Below, in pieces: positions 16,880 to 24,290 of a stretch of DNA of 38,407 nucleotides. How positions within the stretch are numbered: the stretch's first letter is position 1; every line of letters starts with the position of its first letter. This DNA comes from a virus. The translations under genes were made by a program, and so were the position numbers. The notes below the pieces were generated by a model, which saw only the letters and a list, made by a program, of their open reading frames with translations, had not been told where the DNA came from and made no database searches. Where the stretch lies: the IMG/VR virus record IMGVR_UViG_3300044638_008818, positions 1 to 38,407 of that record; one strand, written 5' to 3'.

Positions 16880-17270
16880 GGTTGGCAATCCCCCAACTGG
16901 ATTCAACAATGGTTTCGTACTACCTGAGTTGATGAAGGTGCCTAACCTGTGAGGCCCATACCATGGGCAGGTCTTTGTAGTTGTTCTACAACAAATGCTA
17001 TTACGGGTAGCATTGTTCTCACGGCAGTAGAGGTAAAGTCGAATAGAATTTATGCTGACTTTCATGGCTCCTGTGTCTCCCAAACAAACACAATGCCATG
17101 GACTATTCGATCTTAGGTTTACTGCAAAAAAAAGTACGCAAGTCTTCACCAACCAAAAGGTAAAAGCTGAAGTGAATAAGACAGTAACAAAAAGAATAAG
17201 CTTAAACGCTAAATTTTTGCTCTACTAATCTTGTTTACCTAATAAGTCATTATTCTTACTGACTTATACA
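16880..17270 (+). ncRNA. Large structured noncoding RNA, family not identified
   Basis: The 563 bases between genes (16830-17392) hold no convincing frame but many perfect helices in order: 16881-85/16893-97; 16903-07/16928-32; 16954-59/16963-68 within 16945-48/16969-72; 16975-80/16986-91; 16994-17000/17008-14; 17024-29/17120-25 enclosing 17039-46/17103-10, then 17063-68/17095-100, then 17072-76/17088-92; 17144-48/17168-72; and 17242-49/17260-67. GGTTGG at 16880-85 can also pair with CCAACC at 17149-54, closing the whole domain. The promoter at 16850 fits this 5' end. The 3' end is unclear because no U-tract follows the last hairpin, so it may instead be a long leader of the polymerase mRNA. 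It resembles large phage-borne RNAs in size and complexity only. Confidence 0.68.
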
Positions 17271-17392
17271 GCAATTACCATTTAGGTCAGCATCCCGTTC
17301 CAAAGTTTGATTGTAAATAAAAATTTCAAAAATAAATTGGTCTTGTTTTAACTGGAAAAGTTTTGCAGAATTGGGCCTAGGAGGAACGATCT

Positions 17393-18706
17393 ATGAATTT
17401 TGAATCTCTGGCCAAGTTGTTATCTGGAATTGATCAGAAAGCCGTTTTCTTGCGGTTTAATCCAGAGATCATGGACATTGCTGAAAAAGACTTGGAGAAT
17501 GAGCTTCAGTTCATGCTTTCTGATGGTGTTTCGTTTCAAGTAATGATTCGTGATGATACATTGCCTTTAATTTTGAGTATGTTGCAATTATCATTGTTTT
17601 CAAAAGATAAAAAGGTTTTTACTTGGAATTGGAAGAACTTTTCAAGCTATGTTTTGTGTAAGACTGGCAAGAGTCTTGATATAAAGGCTTCTATAATTGA
17701 TATAAAGATATTAGAATCATTTAGTGGTATTAAAAAAGTTGCTCCTGTTTCGTTTGTTGAGGCGATGAATAGGATTAAGCATTTGGTTTCGTCGGGTTTG
17801 TGGAAAGAAAGTGAAAACATTTATCGTAAGATTCATTTACCGTTAATGACGACAGTTCTGCCTCATCTTGAGAGTGTAGGAATATTGGATGTAGAACGTG
17901 CTGCCAAAGTACACGCTTACTACGAGATTGATGGTCAGGAAAACGGTCGATTACGTTGTCATGGGGCTTACAAAAAATCATTTGTTCCGCATACAATGGG
18001 ATCTGATTTGAAAGATGTTTTGAAGCCGATTGGTTGTGATAATTTATTTATGAGTTTTGATTTTAAGGGTATGGAAGTTTTTGTGTTAGCCAACTCTAGT
18101 CAAGACTCTAAACTATTGCGTTTGTGTGAGTGTGATGATATTTATTCGGCACTGTTTCAGGTCTTGATGTCAAGTGATCCAGAAAAAAATGATAGGGAAT
18201 TGGCAAAAAAATGCTTCTTGCCTGTTATATATGGACAGTCGGCCCGATCACTTTCTTTGAGATGTGGTTTGGCGGCTGATGTGGCTGAGAAAGTGGTGGA
18301 GCGAATTAGTTCTTTGTTTCCCACTGCTATTTCATTTGTTGCCGATTGCGAAAGCAAAGTTAAAAAAGATGGATACGCAAAGGATATCTTCGGTAAGCGA
18401 AGAACAAACTTTGAGGTTGGTAAGGAATATCTTGCTAGAAATTTTGCTGTGCAGTCTCCTGCTGCAACGATATGCCTAGAAAAGTTGATTAAATTATATT
18501 TTGCGTTGGAAGGCAAAGCTCAAATTGCTTATACTGTACATGACGGTTACGTTATTTATGTAACTAAAGATAACTGGAAACAAATTTTCAAGAAAAGCAT
18601 GGATGCGCTTACAAGCGAATCTGAACTTTGTCCTAAACTTCGACTGAAGGTTTCATGTCGTGGTGGACGCAATCTTAACGATTTGAAAGTGATAAAAACG
18701 TCTTAA
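17393..18706 (+). CDS. Family A DNA polymerase, probably exonuclease-deficient
   Basis: This 437-residue protein carries the polymerase A palm and fingers. Motif A is FMSFDFKGMEVFVLA with D223. Motif B is RELAKKCFLPVIYG (268-281). ARNFAVQSPAATICLEKL matches the 'R.A.N.xxQ..AAD' helix, and motif C is YTVHDGYVIYV with D384. Both catalytic Asp residues remain, but the usual HDE is HDG. Residues 1-120 resemble the Pol I exonuclease fold (KVFTWNWKNFSSYVL) without its acidic residues, so proofreading is probably absent; that is inference. AGGAGG lies eight bases before the ATG. It replaces the family B polymerase of T4 in an otherwise T4-like set, and the next gene follows after ten bases. Confidence 0.88.
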   Translation: MNFESLAKLLSGIDQKAVFLRFNPEIMDIAEKDLENELQFMLSDGVSFQVMIRDDTLPLILSMLQLSLFSKDKKVFTWNWKNFSSYVLCKTGKSLDIKASIIDIKILESFSGIKKVAPVSFVEAMNRIKHLVSSGLWKESENIYRKIHLPLMTTVLPHLESVGILDVERAAKVHAYYEIDGQENGRLRCHGAYKKSFVPHTMGSDLKDVLKPIGCDNLFMSFDFKGMEVFVLANSSQDSKLLRLCECDDIYSALFQVLMSSDPEKNDRELAKKCFLPVIYGQSARSLSLRCGLAADVAEKVVERISSLFPTAISFVADCESKVKKDGYAKDIFGKRRTNFEVGKEYLARNFAVQSPAATICLEKLIKLYFALEGKAQIAYTVHDGYVIYVTKDNWKQIFKKSMDALTSESELCPKLRLKVSCRGGRNLNDLKVIKTS

Positions 18707-18716
18707 AGGAGAAGAA

Positions 18717-19268
18717 ATGATTGAGATTGTTCACAATTTTCCAATTACTGAAATTGAATTTTTTGATCTTGATAAAAAGTTTTCCAAGCTTTGTTGGCAC
18801 GCAGCGCATGAATTGAAAAAGAAGAATAGCAATAATAATTTTATTGATGACGCAGAAGATATAAAGCAAGAGCTTCAGATGAGTATGCTTAGGGCAGGAA
18901 GCTATTACAAGAGGCAAGTTTATATCGAGAGATGTCTTGATGTAGCTAAGAAGTATGTGAGTGATAATTTTATTCAAAAAGTTTTGGAAGAGCTTCAAAA
19001 TCTTTGGGAGAATAGAACTCGTCACGGAGCCAACCGACAGAAATATGGTTGCTTTCAAGAAAATTTACTTGAAAACATTATCAATAGATTTGTTCCAAAG
19101 GATCAGCAGCCTAAAAAAGATGCTCCTTTGAAGATTGACACTAAGTTCACGACATATTGCAAGGCAATTGTTTGGAATGGTCAGAAGAGCATGGGTAAAA
19201 GAATTACCCGTGAAAAATCAATTCGTAGTGGTATGGTTTCATTAAGCGAGTTTGATTTCCTGCATTGA
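18717..19268 (+). CDS. Possible sigma-factor-like protein
   Basis: This 183-residue helical protein follows the polymerase gene by ten bases, with AAGGAG before the ATG. DDAEDIKQELQMSMLRAGSYY (44-64) resembles sigma region 2.1-2.2, where an acidic 'ED..QE...AL..A...Y' helix binds RNA polymerase. The C-terminal part, DTKFTTYCKAIVWNGQKSMGKRITREKSIRS without break, has the 'F.TY....V.N....G...R.' look of region 2.3-2.4. T4 gp55 is a similarly short sigma (185 aa). I see no clear region 4. Other helical proteins can mimic such signatures, so the call is tentative. Confidence 0.4.
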   Translation: MIEIVHNFPITEIEFFDLDKKFSKLCWHAAHELKKKNSNNNFIDDAEDIKQELQMSMLRAGSYYKRQVYIERCLDVAKKYVSDNFIQKVLEELQNLWENRTRHGANRQKYGCFQENLLENIINRFVPKDQQPKKDAPLKIDTKFTTYCKAIVWNGQKSMGKRITREKSIRSGMVSLSEFDFLH

Positions 19269-19280
19269 GATCAATATAAT
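19252..19280 (+). promoter_or_regulatory. Sigma70-type promoter for the small RNA
   Basis: The -35 TTGATT (19252-19257), a 17-base spacer and a consensus -10 TATAAT (19275-19280) predict a start near 19286. That is where the closing helix of the small RNA begins. The -35 lies within the end of the upstream coding region. Confidence 0.75.
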
Positions 19281-19284
19281 ATTT

Positions 19285-19387
19285 TGAGCAGTATAGTTCG
19301 CCGTCCTGACCATATTTTATAAAATACATTTAATTAATTTACATAGTTCGCAATGGCTGAGTTTAACGGCGTGCTGCTCATTTTTTT
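19285..19387 (+). ncRNA. Candidate ~100-nt small RNA with intrinsic terminator
   Basis: TGAGCAG (19285-91) pairs perfectly with CTGCTCA (19374-80), which is followed at once by seven T. Inside it, CGCCGT (19299-304) pairs with ACGGCG (19366-71), and CCAT (19310-13) with ATGG (19353-56). The apical part is AT-rich with TATTTTATAAAATA. The sequence ATAGTTCGC occurs twice (19293-301 and 19343-51), once on each side. A consensus promoter ends five bases before the first helix. Together these define a discrete transcript of about 100 bases in the 182-base gap before the helicase gene. It matches no RNA family I know. Confidence 0.65.
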
Positions 19388-19450
19388 CAAATTAATCTAG
19401 ATGATTTCATATTTTTGTGTTATTCTGGTGTGAGCCTACAGGAATAATTG

Positions 19451-20980
19451 ATGCGTGAACTCACACCAGAAGAACAAGCCAAGCTTGAATCAATGACTGA
19501 CCCAGAAGTCATTAGGCCTAAATTTGCATGGGATGATACTTTTCAGCGCAGATTGTTGGCGATGATTTTGACTGATGATTATATGCTTGTTCAGTCGATG
19601 GATAAAATTAAACCTGAATATTTTAGCAATGAGGCTCATGTAATTATTTGTCGTATTCTTCTTGAATATTTTAGCACCAAAAAGTCTATACCAAAGGATT
19701 GGATACTTCAGCAAGAATTATCTAATGCCCTTAAAGATCGTGATCGTACAATTCAGTTGCATTATCAAGCTGAATTGAAAAGTGTTTATGACTATTATGT
19801 CCCGGGAGTTGATTCTCGTGAATACCTGATAGACAAGGTAACATATTTTGCTAAAGTTCAAGCTGTAAAGCTTGCTTTCCATTCTAGTTTGGAAAAAATG
19901 CAAGAGGCTCCTGAAGATGAAAAAACATGGAGTTTTGTTTACGAAAAAATGCGTGAAGCCATGCTCGTGGATAGGTCTTACGAACCGGGTCTTGAATACT
20001 TCATGAATATTGACGAAATGTTTCGTCGTATGGATGATGTATTCATTGGTAAAGATAGATTCACATCGGGTTTCCCAGCGATTGACAATGCCTTGACGGG
20101 CGGCGGATTGTTTGCTGGTCAGATTGGAAGTTGGATTGGCTTGCCGGGAACTGGTAAGTCTCTAGCTCTAGTAAAAACTGCTGTTCAGAATGTTTTACTT
20201 GGCCATAAGGTTCTTTATATTACATTGGAAATGGATGAGCTTGGTATTGTTCAGAGATTTACAAGTCAGTTTGCCAAGATGGACATCAATAATCTTCGTG
20301 ATATGAAGGATGAAATTAAAGCAACTATTGAAGAATTCAAAAAGGAAAAAGAAGATCCAAATCTATTGCACGTCAAACAGTTTCCCGGCGGTCAGATTGA
20401 TGTCAATGGAATTAGAGCATATATGGCGCAATTAGAATTAAGAGGATGGAAGCCTAATGTTTTAATTGTTGACTATGTTGGTGAAATGAAAGACGATCCA
20501 TCAGTTAAAAAATATGAAAGTGCTTATCGTATTTTGCGTGATCTTCGTGGTTATGGAGTTGAAAAAGGTCATTGTACATTTACATGTGTTCAGCCAAACC
20601 AAAGTGCTGCAAAACTTGAAGTTGGTCAATATATTGATGAATCTAATATTGGCACTAGCTTTGATCAGTTCAAACCTCTTGATGCTTTCTGGTCAATTAA
20701 TCAGCAAGTTCTTGAAAAAGATGCTGAAGTTGGAAGGGTTTTTGTCATTAAGCACAGGAATGGTCGGTCAAGGTTTGCATTTAAGATTGGCTTTGATTAT
20801 AAGATTGGTACTCTTGACATGTTTGAAATATCGAAGGATACATATCGTGAAAGAATGAACTTGATTCAGGAAAAGAAAGCTGGAGAAGTTACTATGGACA
20901 ATGTAGGCGATGCTCCTTCGGGCAAGAAGCAGCGCAGTAAAAAGGGATTTGTTCCAGAAGAAGACACCTACGAGGCATAA
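19451..20980 (+). CDS. DnaB/gp41-like replicative helicase
   Basis: The ATG at 19451 (509 aa) is preferred over the adjacent TTG because AGGA lies about eight bases before it. The N-terminal 180 residues are helical, as in DnaB/gp41 N-domains. The RecA-fold motor follows: SGFPAIDNALTGGGL, Walker A GLPGTGKS (230-237), VLYITLEMDELGIVQRF with the catalytic Glu, and Walker B VLIVDYVGE (D341). HRNGRSRFAFKIGFDY near the C-terminus matches the arginine-finger region. The family forms hexamers that unwind DNA at the fork and bind primase. It is slightly longer than T4 gp41 (475 aa). The gene follows the small RNA and leads a rightward operon. No primase is seen in the window. Confidence 0.9.
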   Translation: MRELTPEEQAKLESMTDPEVIRPKFAWDDTFQRRLLAMILTDDYMLVQSMDKIKPEYFSNEAHVIICRILLEYFSTKKSIPKDWILQQELSNALKDRDRTIQLHYQAELKSVYDYYVPGVDSREYLIDKVTYFAKVQAVKLAFHSSLEKMQEAPEDEKTWSFVYEKMREAMLVDRSYEPGLEYFMNIDEMFRRMDDVFIGKDRFTSGFPAIDNALTGGGLFAGQIGSWIGLPGTGKSLALVKTAVQNVLLGHKVLYITLEMDELGIVQRFTSQFAKMDINNLRDMKDEIKATIEEFKKEKEDPNLLHVKQFPGGQIDVNGIRAYMAQLELRGWKPNVLIVDYVGEMKDDPSVKKYESAYRILRDLRGYGVEKGHCTFTCVQPNQSAAKLEVGQYIDESNIGTSFDQFKPLDAFWSINQQVLEKDAEVGRVFVIKHRNGRSRFAFKIGFDYKIGTLDMFEISKDTYRERMNLIQEKKAGEVTMDNVGDAPSGKKQRSKKGFVPEEDTYEA

Positions 20981-20982
20981 AA

Positions 20983-21156
20983 ATGGCTAAATATAAAGTT
21001 TTTGAAAATGTTCTGAATGAATATGTCAATCATCCAACTCAAGTTTTGGTTGACGAAGTTGAGGCTAATTCTCCGCAAGAAGCCGCCAATATTATTCGTA
21101 CTATCCATCCCAACAAGGTAAGTTTGACAATTAATGGTCAGCAATTTGAGGGATAA
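20983..21156 (+). CDS. Small conserved-looking protein (57 aa)
   Basis: The ATG at 20983 lies two bases after the helicase stop and opens 57 codons ending at 21156. The product has a strand-helix-strand look: KVFENVLNEYV, then VLVDEVEANSPQEAANIIRT, then KVSLTINGQQFEG. The pattern 'EV.A.SP.EAA' is typical of small conserved phage proteins in the SPEAA style. The gene fills the gap exactly and has codon use like its neighbours. Function is unknown. Confidence 0.65.
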   Translation: MAKYKVFENVLNEYVNHPTQVLVDEVEANSPQEAANIIRTIHPNKVSLTINGQQFEG

Positions 21157-21158
21157 TT

Positions 21159-21320
21159 GTGAGACAGTTTGAAAACATAAATGATGTTGCTAAAATCTAT
21201 AATAGTCCTAAATATGGACTTGGTCCTGATGGAGGTCATCCTCCAGATCAATTTGATCGTAGTTATTTTACTGCTGATAAGGCTTGTTTTTTTATTGGAG
21301 AGTCATTATATGGCCATTGA
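21159..21320 (+). CDS. Small protein (53 aa), GTG start
   Basis: A GTG at 21159, two bases after the previous stop, opens 53 codons ending at 21320 and overlapping the next gene's start by 11 bases. The product runs from MRQFENINDVAKIYNSPKYG through GPDGGHPPDQFDRSYF to a short C-terminal segment. This frame explains bases that would otherwise be assigned to an implausible hydrophobic extension of the following gene. Function is unknown. No strong Shine-Dalgarno site is visible, consistent with coupled translation. Confidence 0.55.
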   Translation: MRQFENINDVAKIYNSPKYGLGPDGGHPPDQFDRSYFTADKACFFIGESLYGH

Positions 21321-21813
21321 TGCACCTTTGGAAAAAGTTCGAGTAACAGTTCAGGGCAAAGAGATTATTCTCGACCCTGATAACATGAAATATAATGAAA
21401 ATAATCTCCCAGAATATATGAGCAAAGAATATGGATGGGTTGATTATTTGGGTAAACAACTGGAATATGCTCAGAAAGAATTATTGATTGCAGAAGTTGA
21501 TTCGGAAGCGATTTATAGTTTGAGATTCATTGAATCAAAAGACGCTGGAAATTCAGATAATTATGCCAAGGCTTATTCAACAGCAAATGTTGATGTTGTT
21601 GCTGCAAAAAGACATGTTATTGATAGGAAAGAAGTTGTCGGGCATATTAAGGCTCATTTGAAAGCATGGGACAAGAATCATGAAAATGTACAAAATAGAG
21701 GTCATTCTTTAAGACAAGAAATGAAAGTTCTTAATCGTGATATTTACGATACCGATGCTAATAAAACCGATGCTAATAAAAATTCTTGCACATTTGAAGA
21801 TTATTTAAAATAA
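21310..21813 (+). CDS. Possible UvsY-like recombination mediator
   Basis: The start is the ATG at 21310, with GGAGAG ten bases upstream, giving 167 residues (MAIDAPLEKVRVTV onward). The protein is acidic and mostly helical. LPEYMSKEYGWVDYLGKQL and the later IKAHLKAWDKNHENVQNRG give a two-helix pattern with a late Trp and an 'RG' near the end, broadly like T4 UvsY (137 aa), which loads UvsX onto gp32-coated DNA. The identity is weak and rests partly on the presence of RecA/UvsX, gp32-like and UvsW-like genes here. Near the C-terminus a 15-base tandem duplication gives TDANKTDANK. Confidence 0.45.
   Translation: MAIDAPLEKVRVTVQGKEIILDPDNMKYNENNLPEYMSKEYGWVDYLGKQLEYAQKELLIAEVDSEAIYSLRFIESKDAGNSDNYAKAYSTANVDVVAAKRHVIDRKEVVGHIKAHLKAWDKNHENVQNRGHSLRQEMKVLNRDIYDTDANKTDANKNSCTFEDYLK
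21751..21780 (+). repeat. Tandem 15-bp duplication
   Basis: The 15-base unit accgatgctaataaa occurs twice without change (21751-65 and 21766-80), in frame, near the end of the preceding gene. It repeats the five residues TDANK. Confidence 0.9.
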
Positions 21814-21815
21814 GA

Positions 21816-21843
21816 TTGACTTAAATTATTTATTTTGTATATT
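21816..21843 (+). promoter_or_regulatory. Sigma70-type promoter before acetyltransferase gene
   Basis: The -35 TTGACT (21816-21821), 16 bases and -10 TATATT (21838-21843) lie just after the previous stop and 23 bases before the ATG at 21866. The position rules out a TTG start at 21842, which falls inside the -10 box. Confidence 0.65.
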
Positions 21844-21865
21844 GTCTCTAGGAAGGGGACATAAC

Positions 21866-22369
21866 ATGTCAGAACCGACGATGCGATGGATACTGCAAAG
21901 CGACATTTCTTCAATCATTGAGATAGAAAATCAATGTTTTCCTTTTCCTTGGGATGAAAGGGATTTTGATATTTGTCTTAAAAATAAAGACAATGTTGGT
22001 CTTGTTATTGAAAAAGATCATAATATAATTGGGTATCTTATTTTCAGTTTGGGTAAAAATTGTTATAATGTTATAAGTTTGGCTGTTGATCCCAAAATGT
22101 GTCGTAAGGGCTATGGGAATCGCATGATCCAATATTTGATAACAAAAATTAGATCTTCAACACAAGGTCCGAGAAATAAAATAAATGTGATTGTCAGTGA
22201 TCAAAACTTAAATTGTCATCAATTTTTAAAGGCAATTAGTTTTACTGCAATAAAGGTTCGTAAAAATTATTTTGGTCCACTTCACGATGCTTATGAATTC
22301 GTTCTTGATATGAATGAAGTCAAAAAAAATATTGTGAAAAGAAACTATAAGGCTAAGAAGAATGCATAG
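21866..22369 (+). CDS. GNAT acetyltransferase, RimI-like
   Basis: The ATG at 21866 (167 aa) follows AAGGGGAC at a good distance. MRWILQSDISSIIEIENQCF then FPFPWDERDF matches the start of RimI, including the FPW signature. VISLAVDPKMCRKGYGNRMI (about 69-88) is the acetyl-CoA-binding motif A with the 'RxGxG' turn. IKVRKNYFG near 130 resembles the RimI 'RrnYY' segment. RimI acetylates the N-terminus of ribosomal protein S18; a phage version may target another protein N-terminus. It has its own promoter and is followed by the deaminase fusion gene, with 17 bases between. Confidence 0.85.
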   Translation: MSEPTMRWILQSDISSIIEIENQCFPFPWDERDFDICLKNKDNVGLVIEKDHNIIGYLIFSLGKNCYNVISLAVDPKMCRKGYGNRMIQYLITKIRSSTQGPRNKINVIVSDQNLNCHQFLKAISFTAIKVRKNYFGPLHDAYEFVLDMNEVKKNIVKRNYKAKKNA

Positions 22370-22386
22370 GACATGTTGAGGATCTA

Positions 22387-23283
22387 ATGGTAGAAAATAA
22401 TGATTTGACAGGATTTATCAGCAATGATATTCCTGTTCTTGGCAATGATGAAAAAAGACAATGTGGAGATTTGCCACTTGTTTATGTTGACAACTTGAAG
22501 AAAAATACGATAGGCAAAAAAATACCTTTTGATTTGTCACCGCAATATTTGTGGAATTTATTTCTGAATCAAAACGGAAAATGTAGCCTGTCTGGAATGC
22601 CATTAGAATTTAATTCATTTGATTTAGAAGGTGATTTTTCTTCTGTCTTTTTAGACATGATAGATCGTTCCCTTGGATATATTGAAGGGAATGTTCGTTG
22701 GATACATAAAAATTTAAGTATTATGCGAGGTAGTTTCACAGATGATGTTTTTCTTGAATATTGCAGAAGATGCTTTTTAAATAATTATTCTATTGGGAAA
22801 ATTGAAAGGCCTACTTTTGATGAATACTTTCTAAACATAGCATTTGATGTTTCTTTAAGATCAGATGATCCTGATATTAGACATGGATCTGTGATCGTTA
22901 CCAGTCAAAATCATATTATTGGAACTGGATATAATGCGACAATTCGTGGATCGGATAAGAGCAAAATTCCTTATAAAATAAGAGATAAAAAAAGATTATG
23001 GATGATTCACGCAGAAGAGAATGCCATTTTGAACTGTACCACAAATCCACTTACCATAGGTGGATCTAAAATATACATAACAGGAACTCCATGCGTTAAT
23101 TGCTTGCAGAGAATTATCAATTTTGGCATAAATGAAATAATTTATGCCAAGAGAGTTGGTTCTATTACGGAAAACGATGAAACAAATAAAATGAGACAAG
23201 ATATAATTTTAATGTCTGGAATTAAAATTCGTGAATTTGATTTAGATAATGTTTGGTTAAAGAAAGCGGTAGATGTCAATTAG
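22387..23283 (+). CDS. dCMP deaminase fused to HNH-like domain
   Basis: Residues 140-290 are a deoxycytidylate deaminase, which converts dCMP to dUMP for dTTP synthesis. HAEENAI (208-214) supplies the zinc His and catalytic Glu, and TPCVNCLQRI (234-243) the PCxxC zinc cysteines. RHGSVIVTSQNHIIGTGYN is the expected nucleotide-binding start. Residues 50-135 resemble phage HNH-type proteins: GKCSLSGMPLEF, then FLDMIDRSLGYIEGNVRWIH and a helix ending LEYCRRCF. Only some of the usual Cys and His metal ligands are visible there, so nuclease activity is uncertain. The whole is one continuous 298-residue frame. It overlaps the 3' end of the convergent glycosyltransferase by eight bases. Confidence 0.85.
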   Translation: MVENNDLTGFISNDIPVLGNDEKRQCGDLPLVYVDNLKKNTIGKKIPFDLSPQYLWNLFLNQNGKCSLSGMPLEFNSFDLEGDFSSVFLDMIDRSLGYIEGNVRWIHKNLSIMRGSFTDDVFLEYCRRCFLNNYSIGKIERPTFDEYFLNIAFDVSLRSDDPDIRHGSVIVTSQNHIIGTGYNATIRGSDKSKIPYKIRDKKRLWMIHAEENAILNCTTNPLTIGGSKIYITGTPCVNCLQRIINFGINEIIYAKRVGSITENDETNKMRQDIILMSGIKIREFDLDNVWLKKAVDVN

Positions 23284-24226
23284 CTTTACATTCTTTTTGA
23301 AAAGCATCGATTATTTCTTCAAATCTAATATCGCTCATACAAGGTTTTATAATTTCTTTTGATTTTGGACAGATTGTGCAATTATAGCATGGACCACAAT
23401 CCCAATTGCCATTGTCACGATGTCTTTGAACCAATGTGAATTTGTAATATTTACCGTATACTTTTCCATCGGTAAATGAAAAAATTCCTACTAATGGTTT
23501 TTTTAAAGCTCCAGCAAGATGAAATGTTCCTGTGTCAATCGATATGACATAATCTGCTGCTGCTGTCAATCCTGCCCAAGCAGAAAGTTCTATATTAATA
23601 AATTGAACAGTATTTGTTAGTGTGAATATTTCAATTGGCTCTTTGTGAATTGTAAAAACAAAGAACCCAAGCTCTTTGAGTTTGCTTATTGTTTGGTAGG
23701 TAGTTTTTTCTGGCAGACTTTTAGCTTGGCCGAAATTGTCTTTTGTTGATTGAGTTGCGAATAAAACAGTTGGCAGTTTTTGTGGATTAAGTTCTTCAAT
23801 AAATTTTTTATAAAGATCTACATCATTAATTTCCATGTGACAGTTGTGATTCGTAAGTTCTACACCACAACTTTTCGCCCATATGTCACTGCGATGGTCA
23901 GTATTTCTCCCGCCCATTTTACTTTCATGAACACGACAAGCTGTGCTTATGTCAAAAATAATGCCATAATCTCTTTCATTGATTTCTTCTATAGGCACCC
24001 ATTTTGCAAATGGGTGATTATTTGCAAAATCTTTATATAATTTAGGACATGTGTAGGTTAATTCTATTTCTGGCATGTGTTTTTGAAAATCTTCAAACAT
24101 CATTCTTTGCATGATGATATCACCATGACCACCATACTTTCTTTTAATTAAAACCTTATTTCTTCTCAGAAAGTGTTCTTTTAGACTTATTGGTTCAATT
24201 TGTTTTTTCTTAACATAAGGAAACAT
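23276..24226 (-). CDS. GT9-family glycosyltransferase (heptosyltransferase-like)
   Basis: This 316-residue GT-B-type protein has a glycine-rich loop near the start (KRKYGGHGDIIMQRMMFEDF) of the 'GDxi....' kind in ADP-heptose transferases. It also has ADYVISIDTGTFHLAGALKK followed by PLVGIFS, the donor-binding 'D.G..H.A...g.P...iFg' pattern. The C-terminus has clustered cysteines (CGPCYNCTICPKSK), a CxxCxxC arrangement seen in some GT9-like proteins and possibly metal-binding. It is a single leftward gene converging on the deaminase fusion. It probably adds a sugar to a glycan; the donor is unknown. Confidence 0.8.
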   Translation of the reverse strand: MFPYVKKKQIEPISLKEHFLRRNKVLIKRKYGGHGDIIMQRMMFEDFQKHMPEIELTYTCPKLYKDFANNHPFAKWVPIEEINERDYGIIFDISTACRVHESKMGGRNTDHRSDIWAKSCGVELTNHNCHMEINDVDLYKKFIEELNPQKLPTVLFATQSTKDNFGQAKSLPEKTTYQTISKLKELGFFVFTIHKEPIEIFTLTNTVQFINIELSAWAGLTAAADYVISIDTGTFHLAGALKKPLVGIFSFTDGKVYGKYYKFTLVQRHRDNGNWDCGPCYNCTICPKSKEIIKPCMSDIRFEEIIDAFQKECKAN

Positions 24227-24290
24227 ATATATATTGTCTCTTTTTACTACCTCGGTATTACAATTATAAAAGTTCAGGCTGTCTGTATGG

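Noticed and set aside
16796-17152. 118-residue minus-strand frame across the RNA region
   Set aside because: It overlaps the end of the glycosyltransferase gene, has no ribosome site or coding character, and is better explained by the paired RNA helices.
16880-17180. tmRNA
   Set aside because: CTGGATTCAAC followed by GGTTTCG and AAGGTGCC resembles the start of tmRNA, but I found no T-arm, CCA-type acceptor end or convincing tag frame.
21181-21309. Hydrophobic N-terminal extension of the 21310 gene
   Set aside because: It is out of frame with the 53-residue gene in the same bases, looks like an artefact, and the ATG at 21310 has a good ribosome site.
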